Shown piece by piece: positions 36,334-48,139 of a stretch of 64,000 nucleotides of DNA (position 1 is the stretch's first letter; each line of letters starts with the position of its first letter). The notes under the pieces were generated by a model. It saw only the letters and a list, made by a program, of their open reading frames with translations. It was not told the DNA's origin and searched no databases. Both the position numbers and the translations under genes were made by a program. This DNA comes from Stictocephala bisonia (taxonomy: Eukaryota > Arthropoda > Insecta > Hemiptera > Membracidae), in contig JAQJVL010000004.1 in NCBI GenBank assembly GCA_035578905.1, positions 4,197,582 through 4,261,581 on the forward strand, read 5' to 3'.

Positions 36334-38250
36334 GTAAACCTCTTTTTTCTTTAGGAATCAATCAAAAGTCTATTTACATTTAAATAGTGGTATTTTATTA
36401 GCACTAACCACCTTTAATTAAAGCTAACTACTTTGAAAAAAAGAAAAATACTTGTAAAGAGATAGAAAGCATCTGTTACTCATTTACCTAATTCTTACTT
36501 TTGGCTCTAAGCCATCAAAGATGGGCAAATACAGCAAGTTCGTGAGATTTTGTTTTCATGTGAGAATTATTCATAATTTCATGTGAGTATTTTTATGTCC
36601 TTCTTTTCAGTAAGTCCGTACCAGATAATTACTTCAATTTGTGATTGAAGCCAATTATTAATTATATATTGTAATATGAAATATTTTTGAACAGGGTTTG
36701 CAGAATTTTTTCCACTTACATAAATTAATTAAAAGTTCTGTTGATTCTTATATTTATACCTTTACATAGTTGAAATATTTTAATTAATTTTATGCGACCC
36801 TTATAATTGGATCTTCAGAACTGTTAGGGGAGCAGTTCTAGGTTCAGCAATAGATGTTGTATTGATGTATAATAATAATCTTTATACAGGTTTGTTTTAG
36901 TTTTGTTTTTACTTTGTTTAAATTATTTTCTATAGTTACTTTGTTTTATAATATTTTATTTATATTTTCTTGTTATATTAAAAATGTATTTTGGTTTAGA
37001 GATTTTTAATTTAGATTGATATGTTGTATGTTCTACTTTTTAAACATTATTTGTTCATTGAATTATATTGAACCTACAATAAATATATTATTTTATGTTT
37101 AGAAAGTTAAGTATTGTAAGTTTATAATTAGTTTTGAAACATATTTAACTTTTTACGCGATAGTTTGTCTCTTAATGTGCTTAACCTCTTATTAGTTTTT
37201 ATTTTTTTATTTTTACATTTAACAGTTAAATGTGCCAATTATTTTTTCTTAATTAAATGTATAAGTTTTATTTTTAAATGCACCATAATACATGAAAAGG
37301 CAACTTAGGCGATCAGTCACCCACTATGATTTACTTTTTTCCTGATGTTACAGTTGATGGTTTGGTCAACATACATTTTTACAAACATTTACTGAATAGT
37401 GTTAACATTTTTTTATACTGTTATGAATATATTTAATGAATCACAGTTGTCAGGGAACAAAATGTAAATGGTACGACATGCTCAGCAAAGATCAGATCAT
37501 GTTGTATGTTGTTTGGTATTCAATTGTTTTTATTGCGAATATTTATGAGTTGAAAGTGTTTTTATTTGTTTGTGGCATGTGTAGTTATGTGCAAATAGTG
37601 TTAATCATGTGTTTTTTGCATTAACAGATTCTGATAGTTAGACTTAGTAGAATTCTGTTTTAATGATGATTCAGATGCAGACTCGCTTTGTAATGCTGAA
37701 GAGAAATCTTAAACTGGAATTAATTGTATTTTATTATCAAAAGTATATCAAAAACTAATATAAGCTCCATGTTCAAGATTTAATTATAGACTTAAATCTC
37801 CTTTTCCAAGTAATAAACTTTCATCAACAATGGACACATCTTTTCAAGGGGTGTTCATGTCTATAAACCTTTTCAAGTAGTTTTCTGATTTTTCGGTAAA
37901 TAAGGAGTTTTCTGCTGATTAAAACTCCCTCCCTTATATATGTAAACTAAGTTTTCCACTTTTTCTAAACAAATCAGTTTCAGAAGGATCTAGGAAGTGC
38001 ATTATTACCTTAATTCTATTTGTTATGATTGAATTCATTTCAATTTTGACTATTATTTTTTAGTGCTCAAAACTGGCTTATTTTCTGAACACCAAAAAGT
38101 GTAAACTGATAAATTACTAAATTACAAAGTTTAATTGAGTCCATAAGGACTCTAACAGCCATTTTCATAGTTAAACCCAGCTTCTGGTTTTAAACCTATA
38201 TCTCTTTAACATAAAATACCAATGTTTTATCCATTTTGGACTTTTGGATG
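36334..38250. other. Intron, AT-rich
   Basis: Nothing recognisable. The 62-residue plus frame at 37436-37624 has no family signature. Confidence 0.55.
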
Positions 38251-38263
38251 ACCTGTTACGTTT

Positions 38264-38365
38264 AGTGAATGTCAGGTTGCCCTGGAGAAGTCCATAGCAA
38301 CAAGGATGAAACGTAGGCACCTTATGTTCATCAGATATAGCTTGAAAACATAAGGTAGATTTTAT
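38264..38365 (+). repeat. Possible Penelope-like tail remnant with hairpin motif
   Basis: CTGGAGA at 38282, GTCC, and then GGATGAAACGTAGG ending about 38318 mirror the CTGA..stem..GAAAC arrangement seen at the PLE tails elsewhere in the window. No RT sequence adjoins. It could be a solo tail or chance. Confidence 0.35.
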
Positions 38366-38520
38366 TTTGTTTATCTAGTTTGTAATAGAATTAAGTTGTT
38401 TCCATTGCTACTTCTAGGTCATACTAGTTGAGAGTATGATTCCTTATATACAATATGTTAATTAATTAATAATGTTAATACCAGTAATATCTTTATCGAA
38501 ATTGAATGATTGTATTTTAG

Positions 38521-38649
38521 CTGAGTTCTTAAGAAAAGGCCCTCCATTCCCATCAGCTGGGTATGATGACTTAGAAGCTTCACATATCCTGCCACGCACA
38601 GATCATTATAGGATAACTCCCTCTCCTGGAGGATTAGGCGACCGATACG
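38521..38649 (+). CDS. p120ctn: Delta-catenin/p120-like gene, 129-nt exon
   Basis: Acceptor TGTATTTTAG|CT and donor TACG|GTAAGT. Two bases, 42 codons, one base: phase 1 in and out. It reads EFLRKGPPFPSAGYDDLEAS, HILPRTDHYRITPSPGGLGD, RY. GYDDLE recalls the GYDDLDY-like segment of vertebrate p120 just upstream of its armadillo domain. The frame is closed upstream of the acceptor, which supports the exon border. It is symmetric, so it can be a cassette exon. Confidence 0.7.
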
Positions 38650-38979
38650 GTAAGTGTTCTCCGAGTATACAGTACAACAAGTAGATAATGAGGTGGTGAC
38701 TATATAAATTGCATAATGCTGCCAGACATGGACCACTAAAGGAAACATTGGTTCTTCATTTACACTAATCCAATAAACATGATATACATTTCTTATAGCA
38801 ATAAATATATACAAATCATATAGTTCTTGAGATGAGATTGAAAAACCATGTATAAAAATGTATAAAGACAGCTCTCATTTAGGTGTTATTTTAACAACAT
38901 AACACTGCAGCATCTTAGTTGGTTTGAAGAGAATATTAATATTTTATAAATTAATATAATAACAAGAGTACCCTCTCAT

Positions 38980-39120
38980 TTCAATTTAACAACATGTTTT
39001 GGTTCATTAGTCCATCTTTTTGGTTGATCCACAAACTTCCTAACATTTTTATTGTATCTAAATAAAATAAAATATGTAAATAAGATGGACTAATGCTCCA
39101 AAACATGTTGTAAAACTGAA
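38980..39120. repeat. Short foldback, about 40-bp inverted arms
   Basis: The left arm (about 38980-39018) AACAACATGTTTTGGTTCAT and the right arm (39082-39120), with ATGCTCCAAAACATGTTGT, are inverted around a loop of about 63 nt. Each arm contains AAGATGGACTAATG followed by CCAAAACATGTTG, weakly like the PLE tail motif. No protein is encoded. Confidence 0.6.
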
Positions 39121-39314
39121 TTAAAAATAATAATAACAATAATTAAAGAGTAATCATGTATTATATTATTTTATTATTGTGAGAGCCCTTATATTGGAAT
39201 GTTACAAAGATTTTGATATTTTGTAATTGAATATAGACCTTTCAGTACCTTCTAAATCGATTGTTGTTGCCAGATAAATATATTCCTTTATTAATAGTCT
39301 GCCCCATCCAGTTA

Positions 39315-39327
39315 GGATGCACTGCTT
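39315..39327. repeat. Target-site duplication, left copy
   Basis: GGATGCACTGCTT here is repeated at 44581-44593, bracketing the I/LOA-type retrotransposon exactly. Confidence 0.92.
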
Positions 39328-39424
39328 TTTTTTTTTTTTTTTTTTTTTTTTACTGAGGGCCAGGATTGTGCGTATGCATCCTGGTAGTTGCCTGTTGGCT
39401 TATTGTGCACCCTCTTTCACAGGT

Positions 39425-42400
39425 TTAAACCGTATCGAATCCCAGGCCTCTTGAGAACCTTAGGATCTTGGATACAGTATTTTCCTGTTGACCTCCTTCA
39501 TCTACACATAATTGTGGCCCGAAGGAGTTTAGGCGATGTCGCATCAATGCTGGACATTCGAATATTATGTGGTGAGCTGTTTCTTCCTCCTCTCCACATT
39601 TCCTACATAGGGTGGTGTCAACCATCACTCCTATTCTTCGTAGGTGACTACGGAACAACCAATGGCCAGTAATAAATCCTACCACTCTTCGGAGTTCCTT
39701 CCTGTTTAGCCGTAGGGCCTCTACTGATAGGGACTTTGAGGAGCCCCTTAGTATCCTCTTTGCCTGAATGTTGCCGTCAGTATTTTCCCAGTGTCTTTGT
39801 TGCTCACCTGCAACCCACTGAGATACTGACTCACGTGCTTGGCTGTATGCTATGCAGCACGCAGGTTCTGGGCCAAAGAGAATGCAGTCAGCTACTACGT
39901 TGGCACACCTATCTGCTTCTTCGTTCCCTTTGATCCCACTGTGCCCTGGCACCCAATTCAAGCAAACCTTGTTGGATTCTGCCAGTGCCTTAATTGCCTT
40001 ATGGCACTCCCATACAGTCCTGGAACTGTAAGCCTGTTTAGCCAGGGCCATCAGTGCTGCCTTACTATCCGAGTTAATGTAAATGACTTTGCCCTTATAG
40101 CCTCTATTTACATTAATCCTCGCACATTCAGCAAGGGCAGTGACCTCAGCTTGGAAGACGGTTGCAAATTTACCCAGGCTTATGCTTTCGCTTACCCTGG
40201 GTCTGATGCCAAATACACCTGCACCAGTTCCTTTCCTGGTCTTTGACCCGTCTGTGTACCAGGTAAGGGCGTTATTCATATAGTTGGGTTCCCCCTCTTT
40301 CCACACATCTCTACCACCTATTTTACATGGTATGGCTTTTCGAGATCTGTGGTTTTTACCATTCTATCCGGCACCATGTCTAGAATATCTAGCTTCAAGA
40401 CTTCGATTATTCTAGAATGCTTACTGTCAGGATGGTAACGCCAATTCCCACTGCACTGCATTCTGTAGGCAGCTGTCCTTGCCTCCCCTTTGACAAACAA
40501 GTCGAGGGGGGGGAGGTTCAGAACTACCTCCATCGCAGCCGTGGATGTACCCCTAAAGGCTCCTAATGTACTCAGACACGCCACTCGCTGCACCCTTGAT
40601 AAGATTGCAGCTGCTGTGCTTTGTTGTACCTTAGGCCACCACACAATAGATCCATACACTAGCATCGGTCTTATGACCCTAGTGTATAGCCAGTTTGACA
40701 TCTCTGGTCGGAGACCCCAAGTACACCCAACCGCGCGTCTCACCATCATTAGTGTGGTCTGAGAGCATTTAGTAATATAGTCAAGGTGTCTATTCCAGGT
40801 TAGTTTGTCGTCAAGCTTGATTCCCAAGTACTTAAACTCTTTGCTAACCTGTATTCGGTCGCCGCATAACATCGGTCTTATCACCTCTAGGCTTCTTTTA
40901 TTTGTGAAGGGTACCATGAAGGTCTTCAAGGGGTTTACTGATAGCCCCTCATCCTCACACCATCCCTCCACAATTGTAAGAGCCCTTTGCAAGAGTTCAG
41001 CACATGTGTTTATGTACTTGCCTCTTACAATAATAACAATATCATCCGCATATCCTTGAGCATACACGCCTTGGTTGTTTAGGGTACAGAGGAGATCATC
41101 CACAACAATGTTCCACAGACTCGGTGACAGCACTCCACCCTGTGGACATCCTCGCTGGGTTTTGACCTCTCTTGTAACCCCGCACAAGGATGCTTTTGCT
41201 CTCCTGCTACTTAGCATATTGTTGATCCACCTTACAATTGTGCTCTCAGTATTCCTTGATACCAGCTTTGACACTATCGAGCCAGTGCTCGTGTTATCAA
41301 AAGCTCCTTCTATATCCAGGAATACTGCCAAAGCTATTTCCTTTTGCGCAATAGCTTGTTCAATCCTACTGACCAAGCAATGCAAGGCCGTTTCGCAGGA
41401 TTTACCCATTTGGTAGGCATGTTGGTTCCGGTGCAGAGGCCGGTTTACCAAGATAGTGTTCCTTATATGCCTATCCAATACCTTCTCCATGGTCTTAGTG
41501 AAGAAGGAGGTAAGACTTATAGGTCTATAAGACTTTGCTACATCATAAGATTCTTTACCTGGCTTGGGAATGAAGATCACTCTAGAGGTCTCCATGATGC
41601 AGGGATAACTCCTGTTGCCAGACTCAATCTGAACAGGCGTAGGAGGTGTGGAATTACCAGGTCCGCACTTACCTGTAAGAGAGCAGGAAAGATACCATCG
41701 GTTCCTGGTGATTTAAATGGTTGAAACGAGTTCAAAGCCCATTTAACACCTTGATAGGTAATAACAGCCTTTGCACAGTCCCAGTCCTCACGAGTCGCTC
41801 TCCCTCTCGGCTCTCTTCTGACTTCTTCTTCCACCGTGACGTTAGGCTGAAAAGATCCCGGGAAATGTGTACTCAGTAATACCTGAAGCGTTTCCTCGGG
41901 ACTGTTTGTGTGGGTACCATCTTCCTTTAGGATTGTGCCCGCTACATTGTTAGGACTCTTGGCCAAGATCTTGTGGAGTTTTGCACAGTCAAGGTACTCT
42001 ATCAATACTCTGACAGAACTCTCTCCACGAGTTTCTCTTGGCCTTTCTTATCTCCTTGTTATACTCTGTTAATGCTGCTGAGTATCTATCCCAGTTACCT
42101 GTGCGTTTACTTACGTTATACATTCTACGTATGTTTTTCCTCCGGATCTCCAGACCCTGCGACCACCAACAGGCCTGCTTCCTGGAGCTTTTACGTGTCT
42201 CAGGGCAGGCTTTGTGATATGCTTCCAATACGGCGTTCCTCGTGAAATTCGCCATCATATCAGTACCTTGCCCTTGTATTAATTCAGTTTGACCCAGATT
42301 GTTTTCTAATTCCAACTGGAATTTTTCCCAATCTGTACGCCTAGGGTTTCTGTAAGTCTCATCTATGCTGTACGAACTTATCTTAAATGAGATGTAGTTG

Positions 42401-43059
42401 TGATCCGAAGCTGACGGATCGTCTAGCACTCTCCAGTTAATAACCTTTGTAGCTGCGTAGCAGCTAGCCAAGGTTATGTCCAAGACCTCCTCTCTTACCC
42501 CTACACCTCTTCTTTGCATAAAGGTTGGCTTACGGCCTTGATTAATTATAACTAAATTAGATTCAGCTATAAAATTCAATAGACACTCACCACGGTTGTT
42601 GACGTCGCTGCTACCCCACGCCAGGTGGTGTGAGTTGGCGTCACATCCCATAACCAGGTGACGATTGTTGCTGATGCATTCTTCCACAATCCGCCTCATC
42701 TCAGTGGTCGGCGGTGGTTCTGGTGCATCATATGGGAGGTACGCAGATGCAAGCGTCATCGTAATGTTACCATTACCGGCTTGCAGTTGTACCTCTGTTA
42801 CGGCTGTGTCTCTAGAACACAGTTGTGAAATTTTCAGTGATTTAATACTGTTGCTGACATATATACAAGCCCTAGGATTGTTACTGCCTATATCGTAAAT
42901 CAACTTACCTCTTGCAGTGCTCATCCCCATTACACGGCTGCCAACGGTCCATGGTTCTTGAATGAGAACTACTCCTATGTTGTCAGCCAGTATCTTCTGG
43001 CAGAGTGTAGCCGTTGCTGCTCTGCTGTGATGGAGATTTATCTGAAGCACTGCAGTCAT
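39425..43059 (-). pseudogene. Retrotransposon ORF2: endonuclease, RT, RNase H
   Basis: The start ATG at 43059 directly follows the ORF1 stop. In order: an APE-type endonuclease (NLHHSRAAT, IQEPW, GCDANSHH, SDHNYISF) in 43059-41989; a linker ending in SPGTDGIFPALLQ; RT with IPKPGKESYDVAKSYRPISL, AVFLDIEGAFD, QGGVLSPSLWN and the catalytic GYADDIV (41595-40318); then RNase H with YTDGSK, INSDSKAAL and GNEEADRCAN; and a C-terminal CRKCGEEEETAHHIIFEC zinc knuckle (40306-39425). Three single-base frame changes, near 41997, 41590 and 40312, separate four open segments. All catalytic residues I can identify are present. It is either a very young inactivated copy or an intact one with sequencing indels. 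Confidence 0.92.
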
Positions 43060-44043
43060 CTATTGAGGACCTTTTCCCTGCAGCTTGAAGGTAATCCTCT
43101 CGCAGCCCACGAATGGGCGCATCGCAAGAGCCTTCAGCTTAACCAGAGAGTCCTCGTCGATATGGAAGACCAGGAATTGACCGTTGGGGTTTGTATTCCC
43201 TCCAACAATCGTCCAGTGGTCTGTGTCCAAGTCACTCTGGTTCTTCAAGGCTTCCAGAAGTTCCTTGGTATCATCGATTTCAACGGTCTTGGGCACAAAG
43301 GTAGTGACCGTGACCATTTTAACAAGGGTCCTAGCTGGCCCTGTCTTCAGTTGAATACCCTGAAAAGGGTTCAACTCCAGGACTTGTTTCTCCAGCCACT
43401 CCTTTGTCGTGGAGTTAGTGCAACCCACCACCAATGCACCTCCCTCCACGTGACAACTGGACATTCTCACGTCTTTGCTTTTCATAGCACGTTTGCCCAG
43501 CTCCCTCTTCAAGCACTTAGCTTCATCCTCCGTGAGCTTAGTTGCTGGGTGATCTTGTCTGACCACAGCAATCTTCTCTACAGAGATCTTCTCCGCATAC
43601 GTCTCGGCCCCTCTAGCGCAGCTAGGGGTCTCGTCATGCCCTTTCCTTCTCTTGTCTGGGTTACCTCGGCTTTCGGGTGTCAGCTGCGAATGCAACCTCT
43701 TCACACCCACTCCAGAGGTAGTCTGGCCAGAAGATCCAGGGGCATTACCGCGCTCACGGTTTTTTTCCTCCCAGACCTTCTTCCTCTCGCTCCTAGAAAG
43801 GATAGGCTCGCCTCTCGCGAGGGCCTCCTCTATCCTTTTCTTCCTTAACTCACTTCTGGAGAGCCTCTTCTTTGGTGCCGGCTTCTCCTCAGAGTTCACT
43901 TTTTCCTCATCGGATATTAGAAGTGCTTCTTCCTCCATAGCAACTATGTCGGACACTCTCATTTTTTCGATTGGCAAGTCTTCTGGATTCACATCCACCC
44001 CGCCAACCTGTAACATATGTGACTTTTTTGATTCATCATCCAT
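43060..44043 (-). CDS. Retrotransposon ORF1 protein (RNA-binding/structural)
   Basis: An intact 327-residue frame from ATG 44043 to TAG at 43062-43060. The N-terminal half is highly charged (EEEALLISDEEKVNSEEKPA, repeated SRSELRKKRIEEA- and SRSERKKVWEEK-like blocks) with a basic stretch NPDKRRKGHD. The C-terminal half has a compact fold-like region with HVEGGALVVGC, LVKMVTVTTFVP, DHWTIVGGN and FLVFHIDEDSL. I see no CCHC knuckles. The C-terminal half resembles the domain often annotated DUF4780 in arthropod retroelement ORF1 proteins, by recollection. ORF1 proteins package the element RNA for target-primed integration. The stop is followed immediately, in the same frame, by the ORF2 ATG. Confidence 0.88.
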   Translation of the reverse strand: MDDESKKSHMLQVGGVDVNPEDLPIEKMRVSDIVAMEEEALLISDEEKVNSEEKPAPKKRLSRSELRKKRIEEALARGEPILSRSERKKVWEEKNRERGNAPGSSGQTTSGVGVKRLHSQLTPESRGNPDKRRKGHDETPSCARGAETYAEKISVEKIAVVRQDHPATKLTEDEAKCLKRELGKRAMKSKDVRMSSCHVEGGALVVGCTNSTTKEWLEKQVLELNPFQGIQLKTGPARTLVKMVTVTTFVPKTVEIDDTKELLEALKNQSDLDTDHWTIVGGNTNPNGQFLVFHIDEDSLVKLKALAMRPFVGCERITFKLQGKGPQ

Positions 44044-44580
44044 TTTGTTCCCACGAGAACCGGGTTTTGACAGTCCATCTCCCCAGTGACCCGAATAGGG
44101 AGATAAGGGTAATACAACTGGGTTTCCCCTGGTTCCCAGAGGGCTCCGTTAATGACATTGAATATACCCCCAATGCCACGAGACCATCAGCACGGGTCGC
44201 ATAACACTTTAGCCTAGGGTTCGCAGATCCCCATCCTGGTCAATCTGACCGGTTTCAGGGCATCCAGTGAAAGCTGCCAGCATAACTCATACTGACAGCT
44301 GACCCTGGTACTGATAGCGCTGCTGCCCACCATCAGAGAGTCATTCGGGACTCCAGCCTAGATCCGCCGGGATTAGTAGAAGCAGGGCCACCAACGTGCA
44401 GGTTGTAGTTAACTACACAAGGCATGACCTGAACGACCTCTCTTATGAGACCGCCCAAGCCCTACCTACTCCCGGACGGTCTTGAGTGCACTATGTCACC
44501 CCTACGAATGAAGTAGTCCCCAGGTTTCAAATCCATGCAGCTTTGCGCTGTCCTGAGGACTGCCTCAATCATTTGGCCCC
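44044..44580 (-). promoter_or_regulatory. Retrotransposon 5' UTR / internal promoter region
   Basis: About 540 bp of GC-richer, non-coding DNA lies between the target duplication and the ORF1 ATG. Full-length non-LTR elements carry an internal promoter here. The element starts GGGGCCAAATGATTGAGGC on the minus strand. The location supports promoter function, but no specific motif was identified. Confidence 0.5.
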
Positions 44581-44593
44581 GGATGCACTGCTT
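44581..44593. repeat. Target-site duplication, right copy
   Basis: GGATGCACTGCTT, the perfect partner of 39315-39327. Confidence 0.92.
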
Positions 44594-45229
44594 GAATGGA
44601 TATCTCTTTCATGATCACCGTGCTAACAATTTGACATCTTTAAATTCCTATCACTCGATATCATGAGTGACAAACCCTAACCCCGTATCATTGCACTTTT
44701 AGACTACGACTTGAAATTTTGCCTTAGATAGCATCAAGACATTTTAATTTAAATGTTGTCCATTCTTTATTTTTCATGGACTTTTACAGACATAGTCTCC
44801 ATCTATTTTTTATGGAAATATGTTTTAAAAAATCATTTTTTACTTATCTTGGAAACTCAGTGTGAATTTATCCAATTTTGGCTTATGTTGGCTCGTTCTA
44901 TGGACTTGTAATGAAACTCTGCCTGTACCCTTTGAGAATCTCGGCTTTTGGCCTTGCAAGGATTTGTATCCTTTTGTAATTTAAAACTGACAAGAAAACT
45001 TGATGCTAGAAATTTGTTCTTAAAAAATATGAATTATACCTATGTACCTAAAAATGTAGGTAGATTAACATTGTACTTCATTCTTCAGTTAACAGTAAAA
45101 AAAAAAACCACCTTGTAACTTGACACGTGTTATTGATGTTATGAGTTTAGAATTGTGCTATATTTAAAATCGTATTACATTAAAAAATATTAGCCTTTAA
45201 GTCCTTAAATCAATTTATGGTTTTTTTAG
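44594..45229. other. Intron, AT-rich
   Basis: Nothing recognisable. It ends in the acceptor TTTTTTTAG|AT. Confidence 0.6.
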
Positions 45230-45289
45230 ATCAAATGAGCAATCCATGGCCGATTGATGATTCAGGTGAACCTTCTCAAATACCTCATG
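45230..45289 (+). CDS. p120ctn: Delta-catenin/p120-like gene, 60-nt exon
   Basis: Acceptor GGTTTTTTTAG|AT and donor CATG|GTAAGT bound 60 nt: two bases, 19 codons, one base (phase 1 in and out). It encodes QMSNPWPIDDSGEPSQIPH after the shared junction codon. It is short, symmetric and acidic/Pro-rich, a good cassette-exon candidate. Strong splice sites and phase agreement with both neighbours are the evidence; the peptide alone is not diagnostic. Confidence 0.65.
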
Positions 45290-45360
45290 GTAAGTTTTTC
45301 TTTCTCATTTAATTAAAATCCTAAACCTGTGTTTAATATTATGGTTTTGTTATATGGTAC

Positions 45361-45475
45361 TTAGGAGAGGTAGGACACCAGCAAACTGACACCACAGTAG
45401 TGGTAACATACAGACAAGAATCACATAATCACACGAATTTTCAGGTGAGTAGAGAGAGAGAGAGAGAGACAAACT
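45361..45475. repeat. Partial copy of foldback family F, with (GA)n
   Basis: GGAGAGGTAGGACACCAGCA then GTGGTAACATACAGACAAGA and ATCACATAATCACACGAATT match one arm of the foldback at 48701-49132, with an internal deletion, and end in a GA tract. It lies 72 bp after a splice donor. Confidence 0.75.
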
Positions 45476-48139
45476 TACTGCAGTGTTTTACTTAACAAAC
45501 CATAACAATCCATTGTGTTGATAAATCCCTTAGCCTATACTATCAGTCGTGTTGCTTCCTTTAATTTCATTGCCTGATTTTAATTTTAAACCAATAAATA
45601 TCTCGATAGCACTTTCAGGAGGATCTGAATTAATTCTGTTTGCTGGTGTGTTTTATAAGTAGGGATTTTAATAAACAATTATAATTGAACTAAACACAGA
45701 ATATAATTGAGTCTTAACAAGGTTAATAGCAAATATAATTTGGCCATGATTAGAATCTATAACATAGGCTGTAGATAGTACCTGGAGACAATTAGTTGTT
45801 GGTAATAGCTGTAGAGGCAGCATGCTCTTCTACTATATCGTATGGGCTCAGTCGGTATATGTACAGAGCAGCAAAATTATTGGTGATGAATTAAAATTGC
45901 TCAGAATATACAAATCACTGCATTGCATATACCTTTAATTTTATCAACTATCAACCATTGAAAATATAAACTTAATTGAAAGAAAATTACTGTTAATTAG
46001 TTATAATTTTAGAAACTATAATGTCAGGAGAGTAAATTAAGTAAATTTTTTAACTATATATAATATGAGAAATAGGGCATCAGTAATCTCAACCAAGAAA
46101 ACAAGTTGACTGACACAGACACATTAAAAAATAAAAGACATCACAGTACATAAAGTGTTGGTGCTACTAACACTTCCATCAGGTTAGGAGAGAGGCTGAT
46201 GTCAGAGTCAGTGGGTATGATAGATTAAATTTCTGCTGGATTGCACTAATATACAATATAATTTAATAGCTGATAACATCTTTTTTCTCTGGAACAGTTA
46301 TGATAGATTTGTCCTAGTTATTGCCACTCAACCACTAGTGGCTCCTTCCGATTCTTGGATGTAAGTGGTCATGAGACTCTACCTAGTAACAAATGATCCC
46401 TAATCTCTACCAAATTCAGTCCTGGCATCTGAGCAGAAATAGCCTACGGATGGTAACACCCAAGCTGCCTCAAGCAGAAAATTATACTAGGAACGTTACA
46501 AATATGACAACTTCTATTTTATATGATTCATCACAGGCTATTGAAACATGGACAAAACCTGTTGGAATAATCTGATAAGAGTAAAAATCACTCCCTGTAC
46601 AGTATTATCAATGTAAATTTACACTAGAGAGTTATCTGAAAATTTGAGTCACTTATGGGTTAGTAACATACATATACTGTTCTAAAATTTAAATAAGAAT
46701 AGTAAGCTATTTATTTTGAACGCATTTCATTTAGTCATCTTGTTCGATTTTATTTATTTAGTATATCAATAAATTAATTAGATATGAATTAAACTAGGTG
46801 TAACCTTTGTTATATACACCTAGTTTAAGTTGGTGCAATCGGTTTTCGGTGTGTTAATTATTTCCCAATTTTATAATGAAAATTAGTTAATTTACTTTCA
46901 CTTGAGGCAGGAAAAATAAAAATATATTTGTTAACCACTACGTTAGAACTTGTGGCCTGATGAAGTGGTGAATTTAGCTGATTGTAAATCATTACTAAGA
47001 CTAAACCGTTCAAAGTACAAATTAAATTTCTTATAACTACCTGTTTTTTACATATAACTGAAGGATTTAAGATGTACATTTTTTACGTGTATTTTGAGGA
47101 ATACAGTCTTTTCATCTAGCAATTAAAAAAAACTATTAATTAATTTTTTAAACTATGGATCCCATTTTTAAAGCTTCTACCTTATGAAAATGAAATGTTG
47201 TATAAATTTACATTGAATTCATGTTAAAACTCGTGAATATGTACTAGCTTTGAAATGCTGATCAAGGAGTCAAGAAAAATTAACAATGGTCAGTTAGTAA
47301 ACAACGTTACTTCTTTATAATCTGTGATTTTCCCAGTCTTGACGATCATTATTACAATTGAATCTATATATTTATAAAATAAAACTTAACTTTTTATATT
47401 AGAAAAAATGTCAAGTCATATTTTGACTTTTTCACTAGACATATTGGCAAGACTAGTGAATCTTAATTTTAATTCCATACAATGTAGATTTTTATTTGAT
47501 CTTGTGTAGAATGATATTTTATTCTTTTAGAGATACTTTTCTGTCTTTTTTATAGTAACTGTATAGCATTTTTCAAATAAGTACAGTTTTATGTTACTAA
47601 TTCTATGGGGGAATTTGTTAATGAATCTTTATTTAATTAATTTTAAAAGCCTATTTCAAATTTAATTTTCTTATGAAGAAAAGTATTTACAAGTGTTTTA
47701 TTTATTATGATTTCAAATCTATCAGAACATTAAATTAATTTGTTTCTACTTCTGTTTATTGTCTGACCTTTTTAACTTCCCTAAGCAGGAATTTTCACCA
47801 CACAATACTTGTATGTTTTTAAAATATATTAACCCTGAACATGACACTGTCATTCACTCCGAAGACACTTATGGCTTATAAACACATGGGTTAGAACATT
47901 CATTCAGTATAAAATGTTATTATCTCATTAACACATCTTATTGCAAAAGAAATGTTCTATACAAATATACAATTTTTATATGTGATACCAAAACATGACG
48001 ACCATTTTGATGTATATATCGATACAAATATGTTTAACAAAGTTATAATAAAATTCACCCTTATGAATATTTCATAATTCATAAAAATCATATCAAATAC
48101 ACTCTGTTCATATTTTTAGATAGAATGGTGTAAAATTTA
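45476..48139. other. Intron with one decayed family-F copy and a hairpin
   Basis: At about 46066-46200 a decayed relative of foldback family F is visible (GGGCATCAGTAATCTC then ACAAGTTGACTGACAC). A 12-bp perfect hairpin AAACTAGGTGTA/TACACCTAGTTT lies at 46791-46826. Otherwise the DNA is AT-rich with no gene. Confidence 0.5.

Larger units (their letters stand above)
39328..44580 (-). mobile_element. Full-length I/LOA-type non-LTR retrotransposon
   Basis: It is bounded by a perfect 13-bp target duplication. On the minus strand it has a 5' UTR (44580-44044), ORF1 (44043-43060), ORF2 with endonuclease, reverse transcriptase and RNase H (43059-39425), a short 3' UTR, and a poly(A) tail (39328 to about 39352, seen as T's). 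The GC content is clearly higher than the surrounding intron. EN plus RT plus a C-terminal RNase H points to the I/LOA group, LOA more likely. It sits antisense in the intron between the host exons at 38521 and 45230. A 3' fragment of a related element lies at 51040-51160. Confidence 0.93.

Noticed and set aside
38458..38814. 118-residue minus-strand frame
   Set aside because: It is antisense to the well-supported exon at 38521-38649 and has no family motif.
42958..43848. 296-residue plus-strand open frame
   Set aside because: It lies antisense to the start of ORF2 and ORF1 of the retrotransposon, whose minus-strand frames carry clear endonuclease motifs and good ORF1 features. It is a shadow frame. 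The same applies to the other plus-strand frames in 39388-44204.
46791..46826. 12-bp perfect hairpin as a terminator or microRNA
   Set aside because: The stem is too short for a miRNA precursor and rho-independent terminators do not apply in a eukaryotic intron.
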